A stretch of DNA of 64,000 bases, taken from NCBI RefSeq assembly GCF_002102355.1, contig NZ_LQPT01000101.1, positions 62,001 to 126,000 on the forward strand, written 5' to 3'. The notes below the pieces were generated by a model that had not been told where the DNA came from, ran no database searches, and saw only the letters and a program-made list of their open reading frames with translations. Of the stretch, positions 27,029-36,019 are shown piece after piece. The stretch comes from Mycobacterium sherrisii. Its GTDB lineage: Bacteria; Actinomycetota; Actinomycetes; Mycobacteriales; Mycobacteriaceae. The first letter of the stretch is position 1. The number at the start of each line of letters is the position of its first letter. The position numbers and the translations under genes were made by a program.

Positions 27029-28866
27029 TTCTTGGCTTTGTCCCCCGCGGCGTCGGTGGACAGCGCCGCGACGAACGCCTCCTGCGGAACGTCCACGCGT
27101 CCAATGGTTTTCATCCGCTTCTTGCCTTCCTTCTGCTTTTCCAGAAGTTTGCGTTTACGGGTGATGTCACCGCCGTAGCATTTCGAGAGCACGTCCTTGC
27201 GGATAGCGCGAATGTTTTCGCGTGCAATGATCTTCGATCCGATAGCCGCCTGCACCGGCACCTCGAACTGCTGGCGCGGGATGAGCTCCTTGAGTTTGGT
27301 GGTCATCTTGTTCCCGTAGGCGAACGCCGAATCCTTGTGCACGATCGCGGAAAACGCGTCGACGGCCTCACCCTGCAACAAGATGTCGACCTTGACCAGT
27401 TGCGCCTGTTGTTCGCCGGCCTCTTCGTAGTCCAGGCTGGCGTAGCCGCGGGTGCGCGATTTCAGCGAGTCGAAGAAGTCGAAAATGATTTCACCGAGCG
27501 GCATCGTGTAGCGCAGCTCCACCCGTTCCGGCGACAGATAGTCCATGCCGCCGAGTTCACCGCGACGCGACTGGCACAGTTCCATGATGGTGCCGATGAA
27601 TTCGCTGGGCGCGATGACGGTGGTCTTGACGATTGGCTCGTACACCTCACGGACCTTGCCCTCCGGCCAGTCCGACGGGTTGGTCACCCGGATTTCGCTG
27701 TCGTCCTCTTTGATCACCCGGTAGACGACGTTGGGCGACGTCGAGATCAGGTCTAGATCGAACTCGCGCTCCAGGCGCTCGCGGGTGATCTCCATGTGCA
27801 GCAGTCCCAAAAAGCCGCACCGGAACCCGAACCCCAGCGCCACCGAGGTTTCCGGCTCGTAGGTCAGGGCGGCGTCGTTGAGCTGCAGCTTGTCCAGGGC
27901 GTCGCGCAGGTCCGGATAGTCCGAGCCGTCAACGGGATACAGCCCGGAGTAAACCATCGGCTTGGGTTCGCGGTATCCCGTCAGCGCCTCGGTGGCGCCG
28001 TGGCGGGCGGTCGTCACCGTGTCACCGACCTTGGACTGCCGGACGTCCTTCACCCCGGTGATCAGGTAACCCACCTCCCCCACCCCGAGGCCCGCGCTGG
28101 CCTTCGGCTCGGGCGAGACGATGCCGACCTCGAGCAGTTCGTGGGTGGCGCCGGTGGACATCATCAGGATGCGTTCGCGGGGGATGATCTTGCCGTCCAT
28201 GACCCGGACGTAGGTCACCACGCCGCGGTAGATGTCGTAGACGGAGTCGAAGATCATGGCGCGGGTGGGCGCGTCGGCGTTGCCGCGGGGATGCGGCACC
28301 TGGCGGACCACCTCGTCGAGCAGCGCGGCCACACCCTCGCCGGTCTTGCCCGACACCCGCAGCACGTCGCCTGGTTCACAACCGATGATGTGCGCGATCT
28401 CCCCGGCGTAGCGGTCCGGATCCGCGGCCGGCAGATCGATCTTGTTGAGCACCGGGATGATGGTCAGATCACGGTCCAGCGCCAGATACAGGTTTGCCAG
28501 GGTCTGCGCCTCGATGCCCTGCGCGGCGTCGACCAGCAGCACGGCGCCCTCGCAGGCCTCCAGCGCGCGGGACACCTCGTAGGTGAAGTCGACGTGGCCC
28601 GGGGTGTCGATCAGGTGCAGCACATACTCTTCGTCGCCGACTTTCCAGGGCAGTCGGACGTTCTGGGCCTTGATGGTGATGCCGCGCTCGCGCTCGATAT
28701 CCATCCGGTCCAGGTACTGCGCGCGCATCGACCGCTCGTCGACGACGCCGGTGAGCTGGAGCATCCGGTCCGCCAGCGTCGACTTGCCGTGGTCGATATG
28801 GGCGATGATGCAGAAGTTCCTGATCTGCGCCGGCGCAGTGAAGGTCTTGTCGGCGAAACTGCTGAT
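27025..28866 (-). CDS. lepA: Elongation factor 4 (LepA) GTPase, apparent ATC start
   Basis: Ribosome-associated GTPase that back-translocates or remodels stalled ribosomes. All G motifs are present (AHIDHGKST near the N-terminus, DTPGH, NKID), as are the LepA-specific C-terminal parts ([19 protein letters not shown], the conserved tRNA-contacting tail). Homology starts at [18 protein letters not shown], but between an in-frame TAG (28891-28893) and the P-loop there is no ATG, GTG or TTG. AGGAG (28873-28877 on the minus strand) lies six bases before an ATC at 28864-28866, which I take as the likely start, giving 613 residues. The first ATG, at 28764, would delete the P-loop and is rejected. 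Confidence 0.9.
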   Translation of the reverse strand: MSSFADKTFTAPAQIRNFCIIAHIDHGKSTLADRMLQLTGVVDERSMRAQYLDRMDIERERGITIKAQNVRLPWKVGDEEYVLHLIDTPGHVDFTYEVSRALEACEGAVLLVDAAQGIEAQTLANLYLALDRDLTIIPVLNKIDLPAADPDRYAGEIAHIIGCEPGDVLRVSGKTGEGVAALLDEVVRQVPHPRGNADAPTRAMIFDSVYDIYRGVVTYVRVMDGKIIPRERILMMSTGATHELLEVGIVSPEPKASAGLGVGEVGYLITGVKDVRQSKVGDTVTTARHGATEALTGYREPKPMVYSGLYPVDGSDYPDLRDALDKLQLNDAALTYEPETSVALGFGFRCGFLGLLHMEITRERLEREFDLDLISTSPNVVYRVIKEDDSEIRVTNPSDWPEGKVREVYEPIVKTTVIAPSEFIGTIMELCQSRRGELGGMDYLSPERVELRYTMPLGEIIFDFFDSLKSRTRGYASLDYEEAGEQQAQLVKVDILLQGEAVDAFSAIVHKDSAFAYGNKMTTKLKELIPRQQFEVPVQAAIGSKIIARENIRAIRKDVLSKCYGGDITRKRKLLEKQKEGKKRMKTIGRVDVPQEAFVAALSTDAAGDKAKK

Positions 28867-28997
28867 GGGGATCTCCTGGCGGTGCTGTGGATGCTGCGTG
28901 ACCGGCGGTTGGCGGGTACGTCCAGGGTATCCATGCGGGCTGGTCGGGACCTACTCGGACACCGTCGGGCCACCTTGCCGACGTCTATGCTGCGACT

Positions 28998-29597
28998 ATG
29001 GCGTCTCCCCGGAAATCTCAGTGGAGAACGTTGCAGCGGTTTGCCCAAAATGCGGTCGTTTACGGTGTTCCGCGGCTTATCCAGCACGTGCAGACCGCCC
29101 AGGCCGTGGTGCGCGAAATCGAGCAGGTCGTGAAGATCACGGCGAACGTGATGGGTTCCGGCTCCGAGTCGCAGCCGGCGATCACGGCGGGCCGTCCGGT
29201 GACCAGCACCAGCTTCCCGACGGCCCAACGCGCCCGCAAAGTCGTCTACGCGCCCGACCTCGACGGCCGGGCGGACCCGGGTGAGATCGTCTGGACCTGG
29301 GTGGCCTACGAGGACGATCCCACCCGCGGCAAGGACCGCCCGGTGCTCGTCGTGGGCCGCGACCGCGCCGTCCTGCTCGGGTTGATGCTGTCCAGTCAGG
29401 AGCGGCACGGCTCCGAGGCGGATTGGGTTGGGATCGGTACCGGCGCCTGGGATTACGAGGGGCGGGAGAGCTGGGTGCGGCTGGACCGGGTGCTTGACGT
29501 GCCCGAAGAGGGTATTCGCCGCGAGGGCGCCATCCTGGAACGCGAGGTCTTCGACGTCGTGGCCGCCCGGCTGCGCGCCAACTACGCCTGGAGTTAG
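28998..29597 (+). CDS. PemK/MazF-fold protein without antitoxin (Rv2405-like)
   Basis: 199 residues. The C-terminal part (about 85-195) has a PemK/MazF-like core: GEIVWTWVAYEDDPTRGKDR, then PVLVVGRD and VRLDRVLDVPEEGI. In this family the fold is usually a ribosome- or mRNA-cutting toxin with a small antitoxin gene beside it. No such gene is present, and the protein carries an extra N-terminal helical region (about 1-80), so a non-toxin role is likely. TATGCT (28986-28991) ends six bases before the ATG and no Shine-Dalgarno is seen, so the mRNA is predicted to be leaderless. Confidence 0.75.
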   Translation: MASPRKSQWRTLQRFAQNAVVYGVPRLIQHVQTAQAVVREIEQVVKITANVMGSGSESQPAITAGRPVTSTSFPTAQRARKVVYAPDLDGRADPGEIVWTWVAYEDDPTRGKDRPVLVVGRDRAVLLGLMLSSQERHGSEADWVGIGTGAWDYEGRESWVRLDRVLDVPEEGIRREGAILEREVFDVVAARLRANYAWS

Positions 29598-29656
29598 TCG
29601 GCCGATCGCCGAACGTGCCCTGCTGGCGACAGCTTGCCCGTTCGGCGAAAAGAGGC

Positions 29657-30085
29657 TCAGCCTTGGGTGATGTAGGACTGCAGCTGTTGCTGTTCGGCCT
29701 CGAGTTCTTCCATCCGCGTCTTGACCACGTCGCCGATGCTGACGATCCCGATCAGCTTCTTCCCGTCCAGCACCGGGACGTGGCGCACCCGGTTCTTGGT
29801 CATCAGGACGCTGATGGCGTCGACGGTGTCGGCCTTGGTGCAGGTGGCGACGGTCGCGGTCATGACCGTGGAGATCGGGCGGGAAAGCACCCCGGCGCCG
29901 TGCGTGTGCAGCTGGCGCACCACATCGCGCTCGGACACGATGCCGACGACTCCCTGATCGCCGACCACCACCATGGCGCCGATGTTTTGCTCGGCGAGGC
30001 CTGCGAGCAGCTCCCGGACCGTCGCCTCGGGATGAATCGTCACCACCGCCGCGCCCTTGTTTCGCAAAACGTCCGCGATCCGCAT
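29657..30085 (-). CDS. Tandem CBS-domain protein (Rv2406c-like)
   Basis: A small cytoplasmic protein of 142 residues made almost wholly of two CBS motifs: about 8-60 (IGAMVVVGDQGVVGIVSERD) and 75-125 (VRHVPVLDGKKLIGIVSIGD). It ends in a Glu/Gln-rich helix (MEELEAEQQQLQSYITQG). Such pairs bind adenosyl ligands such as AMP or ATP. The ATG at 30085 follows GGGAGG and is preferred over TTG at 30088. It is divergent from RNase Z with 185 bases between. The M. tuberculosis counterpart is a dormancy-regulon gene by my recollection; I see no clear DosR box here. Confidence 0.86.
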   Translation of the reverse strand: MRIADVLRNKGAAVVTIHPEATVRELLAGLAEQNIGAMVVVGDQGVVGIVSERDVVRQLHTHGAGVLSRPISTVMTATVATCTKADTVDAISVLMTKNRVRHVPVLDGKKLIGIVSIGDVVKTRMEELEAEQQQLQSYITQG

Positions 30086-30270
30086 CAAGCCTCCCGCTGG
30101 TTGTGACCTGCTTCACACCAGGCTACGGCTAAGTCGCGCGGCGGGAAAGCCAACACGGCAACCGGCAGCCGATCAGCACCCGGTACCCCGGCCCGACCGG
30201 GGTGAAACACGCCGGCGCGAGTTCGCTCGATTGGGCCCCGCCGCCCGCGGTGGTCTTGAAGGATTGACCC

Positions 30271-31113
30271 ATGATCGAGATCACCTTGCTGGGCACCGGA
30301 AGTCCCATCCCCGACCCGAACCGCGCTGGCCCGGCGTCGCTGATCCGCGCCGGCGGACAGACATTCCTGGTGGATTGCGGACGCGGCGTGCTGCAGCGCG
30401 CGACCGCCGTCGGCGTCGGCGCCGCCGGACTGTCGGCACTGCTGCTCACCCATCTGCACAGCGACCACATCGCCGAACTCGGCGACCTGCTCATCACCCG
30501 CTGGATCACCACGTTCACCCCCGACCCCGCGCCGTTTCCGATCATCGGCCCGCCGGGCACCGCGGCGACGGTGACGGCCATGCTCAAGGCCTTCGACCAC
30601 GACATCAGCTACCGGATCGCCCATCACGACGACCTGAACGCGCCGCCGTCGGTGGAGGTGCACGAACACACCGAGGGCCCGGTGTGGGACCGCGACGGGG
30701 TGTCGATCCGGGTGGGACCCACCGATCACCGGCCGGTGACGCCGACCATCGGCTTCCGCATCGAGGCCGGCGGCGCCGCGGTGGTGTGCGCCGGCGACAC
30801 CGTGCCCTGCGCGGGCTTGGACGCGCTCGCCGCTGGGGCGGATGCCTTGGTGCACACCGTGATTCGTAAGGACATCGTCACGCAGATCCCGCAGCAGCGG
30901 ATGCAGGACATCTGCGACTATCACTCCTCGGTAGAAGAGGCCGCGGCCACCGCGGCCCGCGCCGGGGTCGGCACCCTGGTCATGACGCACTACGTGCCGG
31001 CGCTGGTGCCCGGTCAGGAAGAGCAGTGGCGAACCCTGGCCGCCTCGCAATTCGGCGGCCGGATCGAGCTCGGCGACGACCTGCATCGGGTCGAGATTGC
31101 GCCGCGACCTTAG
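30271..31113 (+). CDS. rnz: Ribonuclease Z / MBL-fold hydrolase (Rv2407-like)
   Basis: Metallo-beta-lactamase-fold enzyme of 280 residues, annotated as tRNA 3'-end processing RNase Z in M. tuberculosis. The zinc motif is HLHSDH (61-66), preceded by [13 protein letters not shown] and followed by [10 protein letters not shown] (metal-binding Asp) and TLVMTHYVP near the end. The start follows AAGGA. Its stop is directly abutted by the convergent transglutaminase stop with no spacer, so the two genes must share or overlap their terminators. Confidence 0.85.
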   Translation: MIEITLLGTGSPIPDPNRAGPASLIRAGGQTFLVDCGRGVLQRATAVGVGAAGLSALLLTHLHSDHIAELGDLLITRWITTFTPDPAPFPIIGPPGTAATVTAMLKAFDHDISYRIAHHDDLNAPPSVEVHEHTEGPVWDRDGVSIRVGPTDHRPVTPTIGFRIEAGGAAVVCAGDTVPCAGLDALAAGADALVHTVIRKDIVTQIPQQRMQDICDYHSSVEEAAATAARAGVGTLVMTHYVPALVPGQEEQWRTLAASQFGGRIELGDDLHRVEIAPRP

Positions 31114-31953
31114 CTAGGCCAGCCGGGTGACTTCGACGACCACGTCGAGGTCGGTGGCGCCCTGTCCCGAATAGATGCCCTTCAGCGGGGACACGTCGGT
31201 GTAGTCACGCCCCACACCCACGCCGACGTACTGCTCGGTGATCTCGGTGTCGTTGGTGGGGTCGTAGTTCCACCAACCGCCGGTCCATGCCTGAATCCAG
31301 GCGTGGCTCCGTCCGTCCACCGTCTCCCCGATCACCGCGTCCCGGCTGGGGTGCAGGTAGCCCGACACGTACCGCGCCGGAATCCCCATGTCGCGCAACA
31401 ACATCAAGGTCAGGTGCACGAAGTCCTGGCATACCCCTTTGCCCGCCTTCAGCGCGTCCAGCCCGGACGACTGCACGCCCGTGGTGCCGGGCAGGTAGTC
31501 CAGCTCGTTGTGCACCCACTTGGCCGCCGCGATCACGGCGCCTTGCGGCTCCTCGGCTTTGATGATCCTCTTGCCGACAGCGCGCAACCGCTTGGTGACC
31601 GGGGTGTAGCTGGTGGGTTGCAGCAATTCGTCGAAGCGATCGATCACCGGCGCGGACTGCAGATCGCTCCATGCGACGTCCTTGGCGGCCGGCTCCGGCT
31701 GCTCGGTCTCGACCACCGACGAGGAGGTCACGGTGAGGTCGGTGTGCGGCGCGTGCAAGTCGAACGCCGTGACCGCGGTGCCCCAGTAGTCGATGTAGCG
31801 GTACGTGCGGGTCGCGGGAATGGTTTCCACCCGGTTGAGGATGACGTTTTGGCGCGTGTCGGAGCTCGGGGTCAGTCGCGCTTCGTTGTACGAAGCCGTC
31901 ACCGGCGCTTCGTAGGCGAATCCGGTCGTGTGCACCACCCGCAGCCGCCACAT
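31114..31953 (-). CDS. Transglutaminase-like cysteine protease-fold protein (Rv2409c-like)
   Basis: 279 residues. It opens with the beta-sandwich domain characteristic of bacterial transglutaminase-like proteins (WRLRVVHTTGFAYEAPVTAS). The catalytic triad is Cys in GKGVCQDFVHL, His in GRSHAWIQAW and Asp in YDPTND. Last gene of a three-gene operon; its ATG overlaps the stop of the alpha-E gene (ATGA). Together with the ATP-grasp and alpha-E proteins it forms a widely conserved module thought to make or process a peptide or amide product; the product is unknown. Confidence 0.87.
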   Translation of the reverse strand: MWRLRVVHTTGFAYEAPVTASYNEARLTPSSDTRQNVILNRVETIPATRTYRYIDYWGTAVTAFDLHAPHTDLTVTSSSVVETEQPEPAAKDVAWSDLQSAPVIDRFDELLQPTSYTPVTKRLRAVGKRIIKAEEPQGAVIAAAKWVHNELDYLPGTTGVQSSGLDALKAGKGVCQDFVHLTLMLLRDMGIPARYVSGYLHPSRDAVIGETVDGRSHAWIQAWTGGWWNYDPTNDTEITEQYVGVGVGRDYTDVSPLKGIYSGQGATDLDVVVEVTRLA

Positions 31954-32924
31954 CAGACGTCCCCGTTCCGGGCGACGAGACTGTGACCGGCGCCCGACCA
32001 CGCCACCCACGGAGTGACGTGAAAGTACTGTAGCGACAACGCATCTCCGACGTCGCGGCAGGTCGTCTGCAGTCCGGCCAGCCGGGTCTCCAGCGTGTCG
32101 AGCAGCACTCCGGGCGCCAGGAATTCCAACTCGCTGCGGGCTTGGCCGAGCAGACGCTGCGCTTCGGCGGTGGCGCCCACCCTGCTCTGCGGGTTGCGGA
32201 CCAACTCTTCGATGCTGTGCTCGGCGAGCTTGAGCGAGTAGAAGACGGACCGCGGGAACAACCGGTCCAGCATCATGAACTCGACCACGCGGCCCGCGTC
32301 AAGCACGCCCCGATAGGTGCGCAGATAGGTGTCGTGCGCGCCGGCCGAACGCAACAGCGTCACCCACGCCGGCGAGGACGCGCTGTCGCCCACTCGGGAC
32401 AGCAACAGCCGCACCGTCATGTCGACGCGTTCGATCGCGCGGCCCAGCACCATGAATCGGTAGCCGTCATCGCGGGAAAGCGTCGAGTCGGCCAGACCGG
32501 CGAACATCGCCGCCCTGCCTTCGATGAACGACAAAAACTCATGCGGCCCAAGGCGTTTGGCGGCGCGTTCGCGTTCCGGCAGGGCGTGATAGGTGGTATT
32601 GAGGCACTCCCAAATTTCGCTGGACGTGACTTCCCGGGCGGACTTGGCGTTTTCGCGCGCCGCCGTGATCGCGTCGACGATCGAGCTGCCGCCCTTGTTG
32701 TCCTTGCGGTAGGCCACCAGGTCGGTCAACGACCAGACATCCAGATCGTGCTTGGGCGGCTCGATCCCCAACACCCGCAGCAGCACCCGCGACGCCTGGT
32801 CGGGATCGACGCTGGAGTCCTCGAGCAACTGGTGCAGCGCCACGTCCAGAATCCGCGCGGTGTCGTCGGCGCGTTCCACGTAACGGCCAATCCAGTAGAG
32901 CGCCTCGGCGTTTCGAGCCAACAT
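31953..32924 (-). CDS. Alpha-E domain protein (Rv2410c-like)
   Basis: An all-helical 323-residue protein of the alpha-E superfamily. The opening MLARNAEALYWIGRYVERAD with the ExxxRRxRYxERA-like pattern is the family hallmark. No enzymatic motif is visible. It lies in the middle of the ATP-grasp/alpha-E/transglutaminase operon with four-base overlaps on both sides, which implies fixed stoichiometry. Its role is presumed to be a scaffold or partner of the ATP-grasp enzyme. Confidence 0.86.
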   Translation of the reverse strand: MLARNAEALYWIGRYVERADDTARILDVALHQLLEDSSVDPDQASRVLLRVLGIEPPKHDLDVWSLTDLVAYRKDNKGGSSIVDAITAARENAKSAREVTSSEIWECLNTTYHALPERERAAKRLGPHEFLSFIEGRAAMFAGLADSTLSRDDGYRFMVLGRAIERVDMTVRLLLSRVGDSASSPAWVTLLRSAGAHDTYLRTYRGVLDAGRVVEFMMLDRLFPRSVFYSLKLAEHSIEELVRNPQSRVGATAEAQRLLGQARSELEFLAPGVLLDTLETRLAGLQTTCRDVGDALSLQYFHVTPWVAWSGAGHSLVARNGDV

Positions 32925-34615
32925 CAGCGGACCGTCCTCTGTTGATGCTGTTTTTGCCTCTTGGGCGACTTGCCGTCGTGTAGCGGTTCGGCCGGCACCG
33001 GCTGCTGGTGCGCGGACGCGGCCTCCTCGGCATCGGAATCCGCCATGGAATCCGGCAGCGAGCGCACCAGCTCGGCGGCCCCCAGCTCGCGGTGGGCGGT
33101 CGAGGCGCGCGGCGCCAGCACCCAGGTGTCCTTGGAGCCACCGCCCTGGCTGGAGTTGACCACCCGCGAACCCTCGACCAGGGCCACCCGGGTCAGCCCG
33201 CCGGGCAGCACCCACACGTCGTCACCGTCGTTGACGGCGAACGGCCGCAGGTCGACGTAGCGCGGCGCCAGGGTGTTGTCGATCTGGGTCGGCACGGTCG
33301 ATAGTTCCATCATCGGCTGGGCGATCCAGCTCCGCGGATCCTCGCGGATCTTCTTGCTGACCCCGGCAAGTTCCTTCTCGGAGGCCTCGGGGCCGAACAC
33401 GATGCCGTAGCCGCCCGACCCCTCGACCGGCTTGATGACCAGTTCGCGCAGCCGGTCGAGCACCTCCTCGCGTTCGTCGTCCAGCCAGCACCGGTAGGTG
33501 TCCACGTTGGCCAGCAGCGGTTTCTCGCCCAAGTAGTACTCGATCATGGTCGGGACGTAGGTGTAGACGAGCTTGTCGTCGCCGACCCCGTTGCCGATCG
33601 CGCTGGAGATCACGACGTTGCCGGCGCGCGCGGCGTTCACCAAACCGGCCACCCCCAGCACCGAGTCGGCGCGGAACTGCAGCGGATCGAGGAAGACGTC
33701 GTCGATGCGCCGATAGATGACGTCGACCTGGCGCTCCCCCTCGGTGGTGCGCATGTACACCTGGTTGTCGCGGCAGAACAGGTCGCGGCCCTCGACCAGC
33801 TCGACGCCCATCTGACGGGCCAGCAGGGAATGCTCGAAGTACGCCGAGTTGTAGACACCGGGGGTCAGCACCACCACCGTCGGGTCGGCCTCGTTGGTGG
33901 CCGCGGAGTTGCGCAGCGCGCGCAGCAGATGCGAGGAGTAGTCGTCGACCGCGCGCACCCGGTGGGTGGCGAACAGGTTGGGGAAGACCCGCGCCATGGT
34001 GCGGCGGTTCTCCATCACATACGACACGCCCGAGGGTGAGCGCAGGTTGTCCTCGAGAACCCGCCAGGTGCCCTTTTCGTCGCGAATCAGGTCGATGCCC
34101 GCCACGTGAATGCGCACCCCGTTGGGGGGGACGATGCCCACCGCCTGGCGGTGGAAATGCTCGCACGAGGTGACCAGCCGTCGCGGGATGACGCCGTCGG
34201 CGAGGATTTCCTGGTCGCCGTAGATGTCGTCGAGGTACATCTCGAGGGCCTTGACGCGTTGCACGATGCCGCGCTCGAGCCGGTTCCACTCCGCGGCGGA
34301 GAGCACCCGGGGCACCAGGTCCAGCGGAAACGGACGCTCCTGGCCGGACAGGGAGAACGTGATGCCCTGGTCGATGAACGCACGGGCCAGGGCCTCGGCG
34401 CGGGCCCGCAAATCGGCGGCGTCCGACGGCGCGAGCTCGGCGTAGATGCCCTTGTAGGGGCCCCGGACGTTGCCCTGACCGTCGAACATCTCGTCGAATG
34501 CCAACGCGTAAACGTCGGAGGTGTTGTAGCCGCCGAAAATGCGCTCGGAGCGCGCCAGCTTGCGGGCAGCGCCGCGCGATCCGCGCCTGGGCTCAACCTG
34601 GTTCGCAAGACTCAC
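32924..34615 (-). CDS. Circularly permuted ATP-grasp protein (Rv2411c-like)
   Basis: 563 residues. The circularly permuted ATP-grasp core runs from about 90 to 480, with QGITFSLSGQERPFPLDLVP, RVLEDNLRSPSGVSYV, VIYRRIDDVFLDPL, NGVGDDKLVYTYVPTMIEYYL and the glycine-rich VEGSGGYGIVFGPEA. This arrangement resembles amide-bond-forming ligases. The C-terminal 60 residues are low complexity (Ala, Gln and Lys-rich) and probably disordered. The GTG start has no strong Shine-Dalgarno. First gene of the three-gene operon, divergent from rpsT. Substrates are unknown. Confidence 0.86.
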   Translation of the reverse strand: MSLANQVEPRRGSRGAARKLARSERIFGGYNTSDVYALAFDEMFDGQGNVRGPYKGIYAELAPSDAADLRARAEALARAFIDQGITFSLSGQERPFPLDLVPRVLSAAEWNRLERGIVQRVKALEMYLDDIYGDQEILADGVIPRRLVTSCEHFHRQAVGIVPPNGVRIHVAGIDLIRDEKGTWRVLEDNLRSPSGVSYVMENRRTMARVFPNLFATHRVRAVDDYSSHLLRALRNSAATNEADPTVVVLTPGVYNSAYFEHSLLARQMGVELVEGRDLFCRDNQVYMRTTEGERQVDVIYRRIDDVFLDPLQFRADSVLGVAGLVNAARAGNVVISSAIGNGVGDDKLVYTYVPTMIEYYLGEKPLLANVDTYRCWLDDEREEVLDRLRELVIKPVEGSGGYGIVFGPEASEKELAGVSKKIREDPRSWIAQPMMELSTVPTQIDNTLAPRYVDLRPFAVNDGDDVWVLPGGLTRVALVEGSRVVNSSQGGGSKDTWVLAPRASTAHRELGAAELVRSLPDSMADSDAEEAASAHQQPVPAEPLHDGKSPKRQKQHQQRTVR

Positions 34616-34665
34616 TTTTAGGATGCTGCCTTAATTGACGTTATGGCAGGCCGGGAGTTCCCGTT

Positions 34666-34704
34666 TTGGGAGAAAACGTAACCGACTGCTAACCTGAGCA
34701 GTCG
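34666..34704 (+). promoter_or_regulatory. rpsT promoter overlapped by an 8-bp palindrome
   Basis: -35 TTGGGA (34666-34671) and -10 TAACCT (34690-34695) have an 18-base spacer. A perfect inverted repeat, CGACTGCT (34683-34690) and AGCAGTCG (34697-34704), brackets the -10, the position of a repressor operator. If transcribed from upstream it would also form a strong hairpin. Confidence 0.6.
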
Positions 34705-34771
34705 CAATCGGGTGTGGGGCGCCCCCCGAAACGAACACCGCAAATACCGAACCGACGAAGGAAATTTCCGC

Positions 34772-35032
34772 GTGGCCAACATCAAGTCGCAGCAAAAGCG
34801 CATCAAGACCAACGAGCGCGCCCGGCTGCGCAACAAGTCGGTGAAGTCCTCGCTGCGCACGGCCGTGCGCGCGTTCCGCGAGGCCGCGGCCGCCGGCGAC
34901 AAGGAGAAGGCCTCGGACTTGCTGCTGTCGACCAGCCGCAAGCTGGACAAGGCGGCCAGCAAGGGCGTCATCCACAAGAATCAGGCCGCCAACAAGAAGT
35001 CGGCGCTGGCCCGGTCGCTGAACAAGATCTAA
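34772..35032 (+). CDS. rpsT: 30S ribosomal protein S20
   Basis: 86 residues beginning [20 protein letters not shown], the universal S20 opening. It is lysine- and arginine-rich and ends [20 protein letters not shown]20 binds 16S rRNA early in 30S assembly. The GTG start follows AAGGAA. The leader from the predicted promoter is about 70 bases. It ends nine bases before the convergent holA stop. Confidence 0.97.
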   Translation: MANIKSQQKRIKTNERARLRNKSVKSSLRTAVRAFREAAAAGDKEKASDLLLSTSRKLDKAASKGVIHKNQAANKKSALARSLNKI

Positions 35033-35041
35033 CGGCTCGCC

Positions 35042-36019
35042 CTATCGGCCCCGGTCGGCCACCAGTTCGGCCACGGTCCGCACCGCGGATTCCAACGCGT
35101 AGTCGGCGTCGGCCGCGGCCCCTTTCACGTTGGCGTTGAGCTCCGCCACGACTTTCATCGCCGTCGCCACGCTGTCGCGCGACCAGCGCCGGGCCTGTTT
35201 CTGGGCCTTTTGTACCCGCCACGGCGGCATCCCCAGTTGGCCGGCCAGGCGGTACGGGTCGCCGGAGAGCGGGCCCACCCGCCCGATGGTGTGAATGGCC
35301 TCGGCCAGCGCGTCGGCCAGCACCACCAGCGGCTCGCCGCGCATCATCGCCCATCGCAGCGCCTCGGCGGCTCCGGCAAGGTCACCGGCGACGGCCTTGT
35401 CCGCGATGTCGAAGCCCTTCACCTCGGCTTTCCCGCTGTGATAGCGGCGCACCGCGGCCTCGTCGACCAGCCCGCCGGTGTCGGCGACCAGCTGCGAGCA
35501 GGCCGACGCGAGCTCGCGCACGTCGGAGCCGACGGCGTCCAGCAGCGCGGTCACGGTGTCCTCGTCCACCTTGGCCCGCAGCGCGCGGAACTCCTTGCGA
35601 ACGAAATCGGCGCGCTCGCTGGGCTTGGTGATCCGCGCACACGGATGCACCTCGGCGCCCAACGACTTCAACTGGTCGGCCAGCGCCTTGGCTCGCCCGC
35701 CCCCCGAGTGCACCACGACCAGCACCGTGGCCGGGGGCAGGTCGGCGGCGGCAGCCGCGATCATCGCGACCGTGTCCTTGCCAGCCTCGGCGGCGGCCTC
35801 CAGCACGACGATGCGTTCGTCGGCGAACAGCGACGGGCTCAGCAGTTCGGCCAGCTCGTAGTTGCCGACGTCGCCGGCACGGACCCGGTTCACCGGGATG
35901 TCGGGGTTCTCGGAGTTGCCGGCGCGGGTGCGCGCGGCACGCAGTACCGTCGCCACCGCCCGTTCGACCAGCAGATCCTCGTCCCCCAAGACCAAATGCA
36001 ACGACGAATCCCGGCTCAC
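35042..36019 (-). CDS. holA: DNA polymerase III delta subunit
   Basis: Clamp-loader subunit that opens the beta clamp (M. tuberculosis Rv2413c). The 325-residue length is right. N-terminal [15 protein letters not shown] replaces a P-loop, as is normal for delta, which does not hydrolyse [20 protein letters not shown] is the clamp-binding region. The C-terminal helical collar domain includes [17 protein letters not shown] start, overlapping the comEC stop by four bases. Confidence 0.93.
   Translation of the reverse strand: MSRDSSLHLVLGDEDLLVERAVATVLRAARTRAGNSENPDIPVNRVRAGDVGNYELAELLSPSLFADERIVVLEAAAEAGKDTVAMIAAAAADLPPATVLVVVHSGGGRAKALADQLKSLGAEVHPCARITKPSERADFVRKEFRALRAKVDEDTVTALLDAVGSDVRELASACSQLVADTGGLVDEAAVRRYHSGKAEVKGFDIADKAVAGDLAGAAEALRWAMMRGEPLVVLADALAEAIHTIGRVGPLSGDPYRLAGQLGMPPWRVQKAQKQARRWSRDSVATAMKVVAELNANVKGAAADADYALESAVRTVAELVADRGR

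Noticed and set aside
27025-28764. lepA starting at the ATG at 28764
   Set aside because: This would remove the P-loop AHIDHGKST, which is plainly encoded upstream in the same frame.
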